The position numbers and the translations under genes were made by a program. Source: Flagellimonas aequoris (GTDB lineage Bacteria > Bacteroidota > Bacteroidia > Flavobacteriales > Flavobacteriaceae). Taken from it: 64,000 nucleotides of DNA. The number at the start of each line of letters is the position of its first letter. The first letter of the stretch is position 1. The notes beneath the pieces were generated by a model. The model was not told the DNA's origin, ran no database searches, and saw only the letters and a list, made by a program, of their open reading frames with translations. This document shows, piece after piece, positions 1 to 6,287 of this stretch. Location: positions 124,001 to 188,000 of the forward strand of contig NZ_QXFJ01000008.1 of assembly GCF_003584165.1 (NCBI RefSeq), read 5' to 3'.

Positions 1-453
1 TTTTTCTATAATATGGGAAACAACCCTTCGGTAAGTGAGGACCTTGTTCAGAATGTTTTTGTCCGGATTTTGAAATACAGGCAATCCTATTCCGGCGAGG
101 GTCCCTTTACAGCGTGGATGTTTAGTATGGCGCGCAACGTGAATTATGACCACCATAAAAAAGTGTCCCGCGAAGGTGTTTCATGGGGAATTTCTCCAGA
201 GGATGTGGAAAAAGGGACGGGAGATTATTTGAATGAGGCAATGGACCACCAAGGTGATTCTTTGTTGTTGAACCGAGCACTTGGACTCTTGTCCAGCGAT
301 AAAAGGGAGATACTTCTACTGAGCAAATACAGGGAATTGAAGTTCCAAGAGATCGGTGAAATATTGGGTTGCACCGAGGGAGCGGCCAAGGTTAGGGTCC
401 ACCGGGCCTTGAAGGATTTGAAAACGATTTTTTTACAACTGGAAACGAGATGA
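1..453 (+). CDS. ECF RNA polymerase sigma factor, 5'-truncated
   Basis: Sigma-70 family factor of the extracytoplasmic-function type, which directs RNA polymerase to envelope or stress promoters. The reading frame is open to the window edge (F-F-Y-N before the first Met at 13), so the N-terminus probably lies upstream and the Met at 13 is internal. Visible are the end of region 2 (SEDLVQNVFVRI, then FTAWMFSMARN) and region 4 (ALGLLSSDKREILLLSKY, then FQEIGEILGCTEGAAKVRVHR, the helix-turn-helix that reads the -35/-33 element). Its stop overlaps the start of the next gene (ATGA at 450-453), so the two are translationally coupled, as usual for a sigma/anti-sigma pair. The sigma assignment is firm; the exact regulon is unknown. 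Confidence 0.9.
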   Translation, partial: FFYNMGNNPSVSEDLVQNVFVRILKYRQSYSGEGPFTAWMFSMARNVNYDHHKKVSREGVSWGISPEDVEKGTGDYLNEAMDHQGDSLLLNRALGLLSSDKREILLLSKYRELKFQEIGEILGCTEGAAKVRVHRALKDLKTIFLQLETR

Positions 454-1247
454 TGGACGAAAAAAAGTTTGAAATACAAGCCATGGACTTTATGTCCGGG
501 AATATGTCGGATGCGGAGGCAAAGGATTTTGAAAGGTTCCTTAGGGAACATGTGGAGTATCGAGAAAAGTATGATGAGCTATTGAAAGCTTGGGAACTGT
601 TACAAACTATGCAAGCTCCCGAACCTTCGGAAAACATGGACAAGGCCTTTTTTGACATGTTGTCCGCTGAAATGGACCAAAAGAAAAGCAGTGAGCCGAA
701 ACAAAGCATAATTACCCTGCTTTCGGGAATTTTTAGACCGCAATGGGTCATCGGAGTTTTTCTACTGCTGATGGGGTTGGGTATCGGATATTTTTTGCGA
801 CCCGAAGGGGAAACGATTCCTATACAAACCATGGCCGCTAACAACGAGACGGAAGAAGTTCGGCAAAAACTGGTTTTGACCTTGTTGGATCAACCTTCGG
901 CCAACCAGCGGTTGCAAGGGGTGAGCGAGGCCAATAAGTTTGAGAACGCCGACGACATTGTAATCAAAGCACTTTTGAAAACGCTCAATAGTGACCCCAA
1001 CGTGAATGTGAGGTTGGCCGCCATAGAATCCTTGACCAATTATGTTAACAAACCAGAGGTTCGCCAGGGATTGGTGCAGTCTATTCCAAACCAGGAATCG
1101 CCCATTTTGCAGATAACCTTGGCCAATTTAATGGTGGCCCTTCAGGAAAAGGCTTCCATAGAACCCTTCAAACAGTTGCTGAAGGAAAAACAGTTGGACA
1201 CCACGGTCAAGAAGAGAATTGAAAGGAGTATTGAATCCATTATATAG
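450..1247 (+). CDS. Putative membrane anti-sigma factor with HEAT-like repeats
   Basis: 265 residues. The N-terminal 60 residues are helical and charged (MSDAEAKDFERFLREH), as in the cytoplasmic anti-sigma domain, but no zinc-finger His/Cys set is present. One membrane segment lies near residues 96-115 (WVIGVFLLLMGLGIGYFL). The extracytoplasmic half holds helical pairs resembling HEAT repeats (IKALLKTLNSDPNVNVRLAAIESL, broken here as IKALLKTL / VNVRLAAIESL). The ATGA overlap with the sigma gene and the orientation suggest it tethers that sigma factor and may sense an envelope signal through the repeat domain. The anti-sigma role is inferred from context; the repeat assignment is from pattern only. 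Confidence 0.75.
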   Translation: MMDEKKFEIQAMDFMSGNMSDAEAKDFERFLREHVEYREKYDELLKAWELLQTMQAPEPSENMDKAFFDMLSAEMDQKKSSEPKQSIITLLSGIFRPQWVIGVFLLLMGLGIGYFLRPEGETIPIQTMAANNETEEVRQKLVLTLLDQPSANQRLQGVSEANKFENADDIVIKALLKTLNSDPNVNVRLAAIESLTNYVNKPEVRQGLVQSIPNQESPILQITLANLMVALQEKASIEPFKQLLKEKQLDTTVKKRIERSIESII

Positions 1248-1307
1248 TTTATTTATCAATCTGCCCTTTGGGCACAAATCAAATTACGAACAGTCTAAAT
1301 TTTTAAA

Positions 1308-2174
1308 ATGATGAAACGGTTATTTTTTATGACATGTCTGTCCTTGGGGGTAGGGATGTTGGGTGCCACGGCACAGAAAAAGGAATTTAAGGAGGTTATA
1401 AAAAAAAGTGTCCCCCTTGCCAATAATGTAAATAACACCTTAGTGGTGAAAAATGTTTTCGGATCCGTGAACGTAGAGGGATATAACGGCAATGAGGTGG
1501 TCCTGGAAGTGGAGCGCATCATTTCCGCAAAAAACACGGAGGACCTGGAATTGGGTAAAAAGGAGCTTCAACTCAAAGTCATTGAAGAGTCAAACCGCGT
1601 CATTCTGCATCCTGACGCTCCTTACATACAATTCGATAAGGATAAATTGCGGTACAATTGGTGCAACAATAATGATGACATTCCTTATGAGCACAAGTTG
1701 AACTTTACCCTAAAGGTCCCGAACTCCGTCAAGATCAATGTGAGTACCGTCAACGATGGGGATATCTTGGTCAAGAATACAAACGGAGAGTCCATGGAGG
1801 CCGACAACATCAATGGAGGTATTGTTTTGACCAACATTACGGGGAAGACAAAAGTGAGCTGTATCAACGGGGACGTGGATATTTCGTATGCCCAAAATCC
1901 CAAGGTAGCCTCTCGGTATTATGCGCTGAACGGGGATATCAATATTTCGTATCAGCAATCCCTCTCGGCCAATATTTCCTTTAAAAGTATGAACGGGGAA
2001 ATGTTCACCGATTTTGACATCAACAAACAATTTGTAAAAACGAGCAAAAATGAAGGTGATGGGGATAAGCCCAAATTCAAGTTTGAGTCGAGGCCAGTGG
2101 TCCAAATCGGAAGCGGTCAAGTAGAATTTGATTTTGAAACGTTGAACGGAAATGTATTCATCAAAAAAATATAA
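1308..2174 (+). CDS. DUF4097 family exported protein (first tandem copy)
   Basis: 288 residues with a signal peptide (MMKRLFFMTCLSLGVGMLGATAQ). The body has the repeating beta pattern of DUF4097 putative adhesins: GSVNVEGYNGNEVVLEV, then STVNDGDILVKNTNG, NINGGIVLTNITGKTKVSCINGD (broken: NINGGIVL / TKVSCINGD) and LNGDINISY, ending FETLNGNVFIKK. Such repeats are expected to form a right-handed beta-helix or beta-sandwich outside the cytoplasm. It follows the sigma/anti-sigma pair by 60 nt in the same direction and is paralogous to the next gene, so it is probably in the same operon or its target. Function is unknown. Confidence 0.85.
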   Translation: MMKRLFFMTCLSLGVGMLGATAQKKEFKEVIKKSVPLANNVNNTLVVKNVFGSVNVEGYNGNEVVLEVERIISAKNTEDLELGKKELQLKVIEESNRVILHPDAPYIQFDKDKLRYNWCNNNDDIPYEHKLNFTLKVPNSVKINVSTVNDGDILVKNTNGESMEADNINGGIVLTNITGKTKVSCINGDVDISYAQNPKVASRYYALNGDINISYQQSLSANISFKSMNGEMFTDFDINKQFVKTSKNEGDGDKPKFKFESRPVVQIGSGQVEFDFETLNGNVFIKKI

Positions 2175-2178
2175 AGTC

Positions 2179-2988
2179 ATGAAGAAGATTAAAACTATAG
2201 TTGTTATTGCCCTTGTATTATTTACGGGTTTGTTGTCTGCACAGGAAAAGGAAATCGATTTGTTTGCCATTCCTTTGAGCAATCCGGGGCAAGCAGGAAA
2301 ATTGGAACTTGACCAAATCAGTGGGTCGATTACCGTGGCCGGTTATGAAGGTAAGGAGGTGATTGTGAAAGTTTCGGTAATGGAAGATGGAAAATCATCC
2401 AGTAAGGAGAAAAACGGTATGAAACGCATTGGGGGTTCCGGGCTTAACATCAGTGCCGAGGAAAAGAACAATGTGGTAAGGATCAACAATGAGATGTGGA
2501 GCAAAGAGGCCGATTTCGACATCAAGGTGCCCTACAATTTTTCGTTGAAGTTGAGCACGGTAAACAATGGGGACATCGCTGTGCAGGGAGTGTCCGGTGA
2601 TTTGGAGATCAGCAATGTGAACGGGGGTATTACCCTTCAAAATGTGGAAGGAGCCGTAACCGCGAATACGACCAACGGCCCCGTAAAAGTGGATTTTAAA
2701 AGCATGGGAAATATGTCTGACATGGCTTTCAGCAGTTTCAATGGAAACGTTGAGGTGACCTTTCCCAATTCCATTAAGGCAAATGTTAAGGCCAAATCGG
2801 ATATGGGAGATGTTTATACGGATTTTGATATGGCCATTTCGGAGAACAAACCGGTGGTAGACAAAAAACAGTCTTCTGGCAGTTACAAGGTGAAATTGGA
2901 GCAGTGGGTGAAGGGAAAGATCAATGGGGGTGGCCCTGAATTTCTGTTCAAGACCTTTAATGGGGACATCATGATTAAGTCTAAGTAA
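2179..2988 (+). CDS. DUF4097 family exported protein (second tandem copy)
   Basis: 269 residues. The start at 2179 is chosen because it begins a proper signal peptide (MKKIKTIVVIALVLFTGLLSAQ); an upstream in-frame ATG at 2152 lies inside the preceding gene. The core mirrors the preceding protein: GSITVAGYEGKEVIVKVSV, STVNNGDIAVQGVSGD, NVNGGITLQNVEG, and a final FKTFNGDIMIKS matching FETLNGNVFIKK. The two are thus a tandem duplication that has diverged widely. It ends just before a strong bidirectional terminator. The exported location is well supported; a structural or adhesive envelope role is inferred. Confidence 0.85.
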   Translation: MKKIKTIVVIALVLFTGLLSAQEKEIDLFAIPLSNPGQAGKLELDQISGSITVAGYEGKEVIVKVSVMEDGKSSSKEKNGMKRIGGSGLNISAEEKNNVVRINNEMWSKEADFDIKVPYNFSLKLSTVNNGDIAVQGVSGDLEISNVNGGITLQNVEGAVTANTTNGPVKVDFKSMGNMSDMAFSSFNGNVEVTFPNSIKANVKAKSDMGDVYTDFDMAISENKPVVDKKQSSGSYKVKLEQWVKGKINGGGPEFLFKTFNGDIMIKSK

Positions 2989-3007
2989 AGAGGAAAAACT
3001 TAAGCAT

Positions 3008-3037
3008 AAAAAAGGCCCCATTTTATGGGGCCTTTTT
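3008..3037. terminator. Bidirectional intrinsic terminator
   Basis: Stem AAAGGCCCCA / TGGGGCCTTT around a TTTTA loop, with an A-run on the left and a T-run on the right. It works for both the plus-strand DUF4097 operon and the minus-strand tsf. Confidence 0.9.
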
Positions 3038-3057
3038 TTATCTGTACTGCAAATGGA

Positions 3058-3882
3058 TTATCCCAAAGCTACTCTTTTGAATCCAGTTACTTGCAAGCTG
3101 GAATCAACAGATTTTACATATTGGGCAACACTTTGCTTGCTGTCCTTGATGAAATCTTGGTTTACCAAGGTATTGTCCTTGAAGAAACGGTTCAATTTAC
3201 CTTTGGCGATATTATCCAACATGGCCTCAGGCTTACCTTCTTGACGCAATTGGTCTTTCGCAATTTCGATTTCCTTATCGATGATGGATTGATCCACACC
3301 TTCTTCATTAAGGGCAACCGGGTTCATGGCGGCAGCCTGCATGGCTACATCCTTGGCAGCTTCGGCCACACCATCAACATTAGCGGACATCCCTACCAAA
3401 GTGGCAATTTTGTTACCAGCGTGAATATAAGATCCCACGAAAGGAGCACTCAATTTCTCGAAGCTTCCGATTTCGATTTTTTCACCGATGACACCGGTTT
3501 GCTCGGTCAATTTGTCGGCAACGGTCATTCCTTCAAAAGAAGCGGCAAGGAAAGCATCCTTGCTGTCAAAACCTAGGGCAAGATCAGCCAAGTCGTTGGC
3601 CAATTTCACAAAGCTCTCGTTTTTGGCAACGAAGTCGGTTTCGCAGTTCAACGAAATAACGACACCCTGGGTGTTGTCTGCACTTACTTTTGCAATGGCA
3701 GCACCTTCAGAGGAATCCCTATCAGCTCTGTTGGCGGCTACTTTCTGGCCTTTTTTACGAAGGATCTCGATCGCTTTTTCAAAATCGCCTTCAGCCTCAA
3801 CCAAAGCTTTTTTACAATCCATCATTCCAGCCCCTGTGGTCTGTCTTAGTTTATTTACTTCTGCGGCGGTAATCTGTGCCAT
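3058..3882 (-). CDS. tsf: Elongation factor Ts
   Basis: Guanine-nucleotide exchange factor that regenerates EF-Tu-GTP in translation. 274 residues, normal for the family. The N-terminal UBA-like domain is clear (MAQITAAEVNKLRQTTGAGMMDCKKAL, with the conserved TGAGMMDCKKAL), followed by the core motif GVVISLNCETDFVAKNESF and the dimerisation/coiled-coil part (IAMQAAAMNP-like stretch VAMQAAAMNPVAL). It lies 83 nt downstream of rpsB on the same strand, the usual bacterial order. The gap holds a short hairpin (3915-3935). Confidence 0.98.
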   Translation of the reverse strand: MAQITAAEVNKLRQTTGAGMMDCKKALVEAEGDFEKAIEILRKKGQKVAANRADRDSSEGAAIAKVSADNTQGVVISLNCETDFVAKNESFVKLANDLADLALGFDSKDAFLAASFEGMTVADKLTEQTGVIGEKIEIGSFEKLSAPFVGSYIHAGNKIATLVGMSANVDGVAEAAKDVAMQAAAMNPVALNEEGVDQSIIDKEIEIAKDQLRQEGKPEAMLDNIAKGKLNRFFKDNTLVNQDFIKDSKQSVAQYVKSVDSSLQVTGFKRVALG

Positions 3883-3914
3883 TTTTTTATGCTTTTTAAA
3901 AATTTATGTAAAGT

Positions 3915-3935
3915 AAAACACTATTCAAGTGTTTT
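3915..3935 (-). promoter_or_regulatory. Hairpin between rpsB and tsf
   Basis: Inverted repeat AAAACACT / AGTGTTTT with a 5-nt loop in the rpsB-tsf gap. It lacks a GC-rich stem and a clean T-run, so it is a possible weak terminator or processing site that could set the tsf to rpsB ratio. Confidence 0.45.
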
Positions 3936-3965
3936 GTTTTAGGACAATGTTAAATCAGGATTAGT

Positions 3966-5054
3966 TTATTCAACTCCTCCTTTAACGCTGTCTTGCCATT
4001 CTTTCAATTCATCCCACTTACCAGCGGCAGCCAATTTGGCTTGCTTTGGCCAGGAAGTTGGATCTAGGTGTGCCATGGTTGAGCTGGCCTCGGTCAAGAT
4101 TTCCTTGATTTTTTCAGGAGCGGTCTTGGCAAGCTCGGCATATGTGGCAACCCCTTTTCCAATAAGGGCTTCTTCAGCTTTTGGTCCGATACCTTCAATT
4201 TTGGTAAGCTCATCGGCCTTTACCTTTTTGGGTGCAGCAGCAACAGGCTTGGCCTTTTTGGCTTTCTTGGCTTCGGTAGCATCGTCATCCTCATCATCGA
4301 TCATAACGGCTTTAGCGTCCATTACATCTTCTTCCTCGTCTTCCTTATCGTTGTTCTTGTCGTTTTTGCGTTCTGCCAAACCAGCGGCAACGGCCTTGGT
4401 CACCTCTTCCAAGATGGCTTCTATAGATTTGCTGGCATCGTCATTGGATGGGATTACATAATCGATTGGCCTTGGGTCGGAATTGGTATCGACCATGGCA
4501 AAAATCGGAATGTTCAATTTTTGGGCTTCTTTTACGGCGATGTGCTCACGCATGGTGTCCACGATGAAAAGGGCACCAGGCAAACGGGTCATATCAGCAA
4601 TGGAACCCAAGTTCTTTTCCAACTTGGCACGCAAACGGTCTACCTGTAGTCTTTCTTTTTTGGAAAGGGTGTTGAAGGTACCGTCTTTTTTCATCCTGTC
4701 GATGGAAGCCATTTTCTTAACGGCCTTACGGATGGTCACAAAGTTGGTCAACATACCGCCTGGCCATCTTTCAGTGATGTAGGGCATGTTGATTTTGGAA
4801 ACTTTGTCCGCAACAATGTCCTTAGCTTGTTTTTTGGTAGCTACAAAAAGGATTTTTCTTCCAGAGGCAGCAATTTTACTGAGGGCTTCGTTGGCTTCCT
4901 CAAGCTTTGCAACCGTTTTGTAGAGGTTGATTACGTGGATTCCGTTACGCTCCATGTAGATGTAAGGAGCCATGTTGGGATTCCACTTTCTTGTTAGGTG
5001 TCCAAAGTGTACACCTGCTTCGAGTAAATCTTTTACTTCAATTTTACTTGCCAT
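3966..5054 (-). CDS. rpsB: 30S ribosomal protein S2 with C-terminal helix-hairpin-helix-like extension
   Basis: 362 residues from the Met at 5054, which gives the classical start MASKIEVKDLLEAGVHFGH; a longer frame exists upstream but lacks S2 similarity. Residues 1-234 are a complete S2 (GVHFGHLTRKWNPNM, RWPGGMLTNF, FIVDTMREH, NSDPRPIDYVIPSND). After this comes a Glu/Asp-rich, then Lys/Ala-rich linker (about 235-278). The last 84 residues read KADELTKIEGIGPKAEEALI and carry SWPKQAKLAAAGKWDEL near the end. The I-E-G-I-G-P-K motif is typical of helix-hairpin-helix domains that touch nucleic acid or protein. S2 is normally about 230-260 residues, so this is a lineage-specific fusion. S2 function is certain; the tail's role is unknown. 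Confidence 0.97.
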   Translation of the reverse strand: MASKIEVKDLLEAGVHFGHLTRKWNPNMAPYIYMERNGIHVINLYKTVAKLEEANEALSKIAASGRKILFVATKKQAKDIVADKVSKINMPYITERWPGGMLTNFVTIRKAVKKMASIDRMKKDGTFNTLSKKERLQVDRLRAKLEKNLGSIADMTRLPGALFIVDTMREHIAVKEAQKLNIPIFAMVDTNSDPRPIDYVIPSNDDASKSIEAILEEVTKAVAAGLAERKNDKNNDKEDEEEDVMDAKAVMIDDEDDDATEAKKAKKAKPVAAAPKKVKADELTKIEGIGPKAEEALIGKGVATYAELAKTAPEKIKEILTEASSTMAHLDPTSWPKQAKLAAAGKWDELKEWQDSVKGGVE

Positions 5055-5197
5055 TTTAGTACTTAGTTTACGTTCCGTTGTAGTAGCAATGCACTGGTGG
5101 TCACTTTTGGTTCGCCCGATGCATTTAGATGCTAAACTAAATTCCAAAAAGTCGATACTTTTCCTTTTTGGAACAACGACAACTTGGTTAAAAATTT

Positions 5198-5222
5198 AAC
5201 CCTGAAATTTGTTTCCAGGGTT
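5198..5222 (-). terminator. Hairpin after rpsI, possible terminator or rpsB leader element
   Basis: On the minus strand a 7-bp stem AACCCTG / CAGGGTT is followed by an AT-rich run. A second hairpin (GGTGC / GCACC, 5243-5256) lies just before it. The elements sit between the rpsI stop and the rpsB start, so they may end the rplM-rpsI transcript or act in an S2-controlled leader. Confidence 0.55.
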
Positions 5223-5264
5223 TTCAATGAACTTATTGTATGGGTGCAAACGCACCGAAAAATA

Positions 5265-5651
5265 TTAACGTTTGGAGAACTGGAATTTCTTACGGGCTTT
5301 CTTCTGACCGAATTTCTTCCTTTCCACCATTCTTGGGTCCCTTGTCAATAGGCCTTCTGGCTTAAGGACACCTCTGTTTTCCTCATTGATCTCGCACATG
5401 GCCCTGGACAAAGCCAAACGAACAGCTTCTGCCTGACCTGTGATACCACCACCGTAAACATTTACTTTTACATCGTAGTTGTCTTCGGTTTCGGTCAAAG
5501 CGAAAGGCTGCTTCACTTTGTATTGCAATGTTGCCGTGGTAAAGTAATCGTTCAAATTTCTTTTGTTCACGGTGATGTTACCGGAACCTTCGGAAACGTA
5601 TACTCTTGCTACGGCAGTTTTTCTTCTCCCTATCTTGTGAACCACTTCCAT
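5265..5651 (-). CDS. rpsI: 30S ribosomal protein S9
   Basis: Small-subunit protein whose C-terminal tail reaches the P-site tRNA. 128 residues, usual length. Conserved motifs are IGRRKTAVARVY near the start, YGGGITGQAEAVRLALSRA in the middle and the basic tail ending KKFQFSKR, close to the classical KRR/SKR end. It overlaps the rplM stop by one base (TAATG), so it is translationally coupled with rplM. Confidence 0.98.
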   Translation of the reverse strand: MEVVHKIGRRKTAVARVYVSEGSGNITVNKRNLNDYFTTATLQYKVKQPFALTETEDNYDVKVNVYGGGITGQAEAVRLALSRAMCEINEENRGVLKPEGLLTRDPRMVERKKFGQKKARKKFQFSKR

Positions 5652-6106
5652 TATTTGTAGTCGTTTAAGTTTATTGCCTTTGGTTTTTGTGCCTCTTGTC
5701 CGTGTTCGGCACCAGCGTATACTTTAAGGTTTCTGAAAATTTCTGCACCAAGCTTGTTTTTTGGCAACATACCTTTTACAGAACTTTCGATGATACGCTC
5801 AGGATGTTTGTTCAATACTTCTTTGGCACCAGCGGAACGTTGTCCTCCTGGATAGCCGGTATATCTCAAATATACTTTGTCATCCCACTTGTTGCCGGTC
5901 ATGGTAATTTTCTCGGCATTGATGACAATAACATTGTCTCCACAGTCAACATGGGGGGTATAGTTGGTCTTGTATTTCCCCCTAAGCAATTTGGCTACTT
6001 TAGACGCCAATCTTCCCAAGGTCTGTCCTTCAGCATCAACCAATAACCATTGCTTGTCAACGGTAGATTTATTGGCGGAAATAGTCTTATAACTTAATGT
6101 ATCCAC
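5651..6106 (-). CDS. rplM: 50S ribosomal protein L13
   Basis: Large-subunit protein L13, 151 residues. Recognisable parts are [19 protein letters not shown], the [19 protein letters not shown] signature, [13 protein letters not shown] ([11 protein letters not shown]) and [19 protein letters not shown]. It is the first gene of the rplM-rpsI unit, and a consensus Bacteroidetes promoter lies about 45 nt upstream. Confidence 0.98.
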   Translation of the reverse strand: MDTLSYKTISANKSTVDKQWLLVDAEGQTLGRLASKVAKLLRGKYKTNYTPHVDCGDNVIVINAEKITMTGNKWDDKVYLRYTGYPGGQRSAGAKEVLNKHPERIIESSVKGMLPKNKLGAEIFRNLKVYAGAEHGQEAQKPKAINLNDYK

Positions 6107-6152
6107 TTCTCGAATATTATTGATTTAATAACCTATCCCGATAAACGGGCTG

Positions 6153-6183
6153 CAAATGTACAATTATTAGATTGAATTACAAA
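6153..6183 (-). promoter_or_regulatory. Promoter of rplM-rpsI
   Basis: Read on the minus strand: TTTG at 6183-6180, a 19-nt gap, then TACATTTG at 6160-6153. This matches the Bacteroidetes major sigma consensus (TTTG, about 19-20 nt, TAnnTTTG). Confidence 0.85.
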
Positions 6184-6287
6184 CGGTTGCTCGGGAATAT
6201 TTTTTGGCTTTTTTAAATTTTAATTTACCCAGTCCCGAAGCGATGCAAATTTCACTTTCTTTTTGTTAAAAAAAGCTTAAAAACAAA

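Noticed and set aside
13..15. ATG at 13 as the true sigma-factor start
   Set aside because: The frame is open to the edge and region 2 would be cut short, so the gene is better treated as 5'-truncated.
5055..5147. Longer N-terminus for rpsB
   Set aside because: S2 similarity begins exactly at MASKIEVKDLLEAG; the extra residues match nothing.
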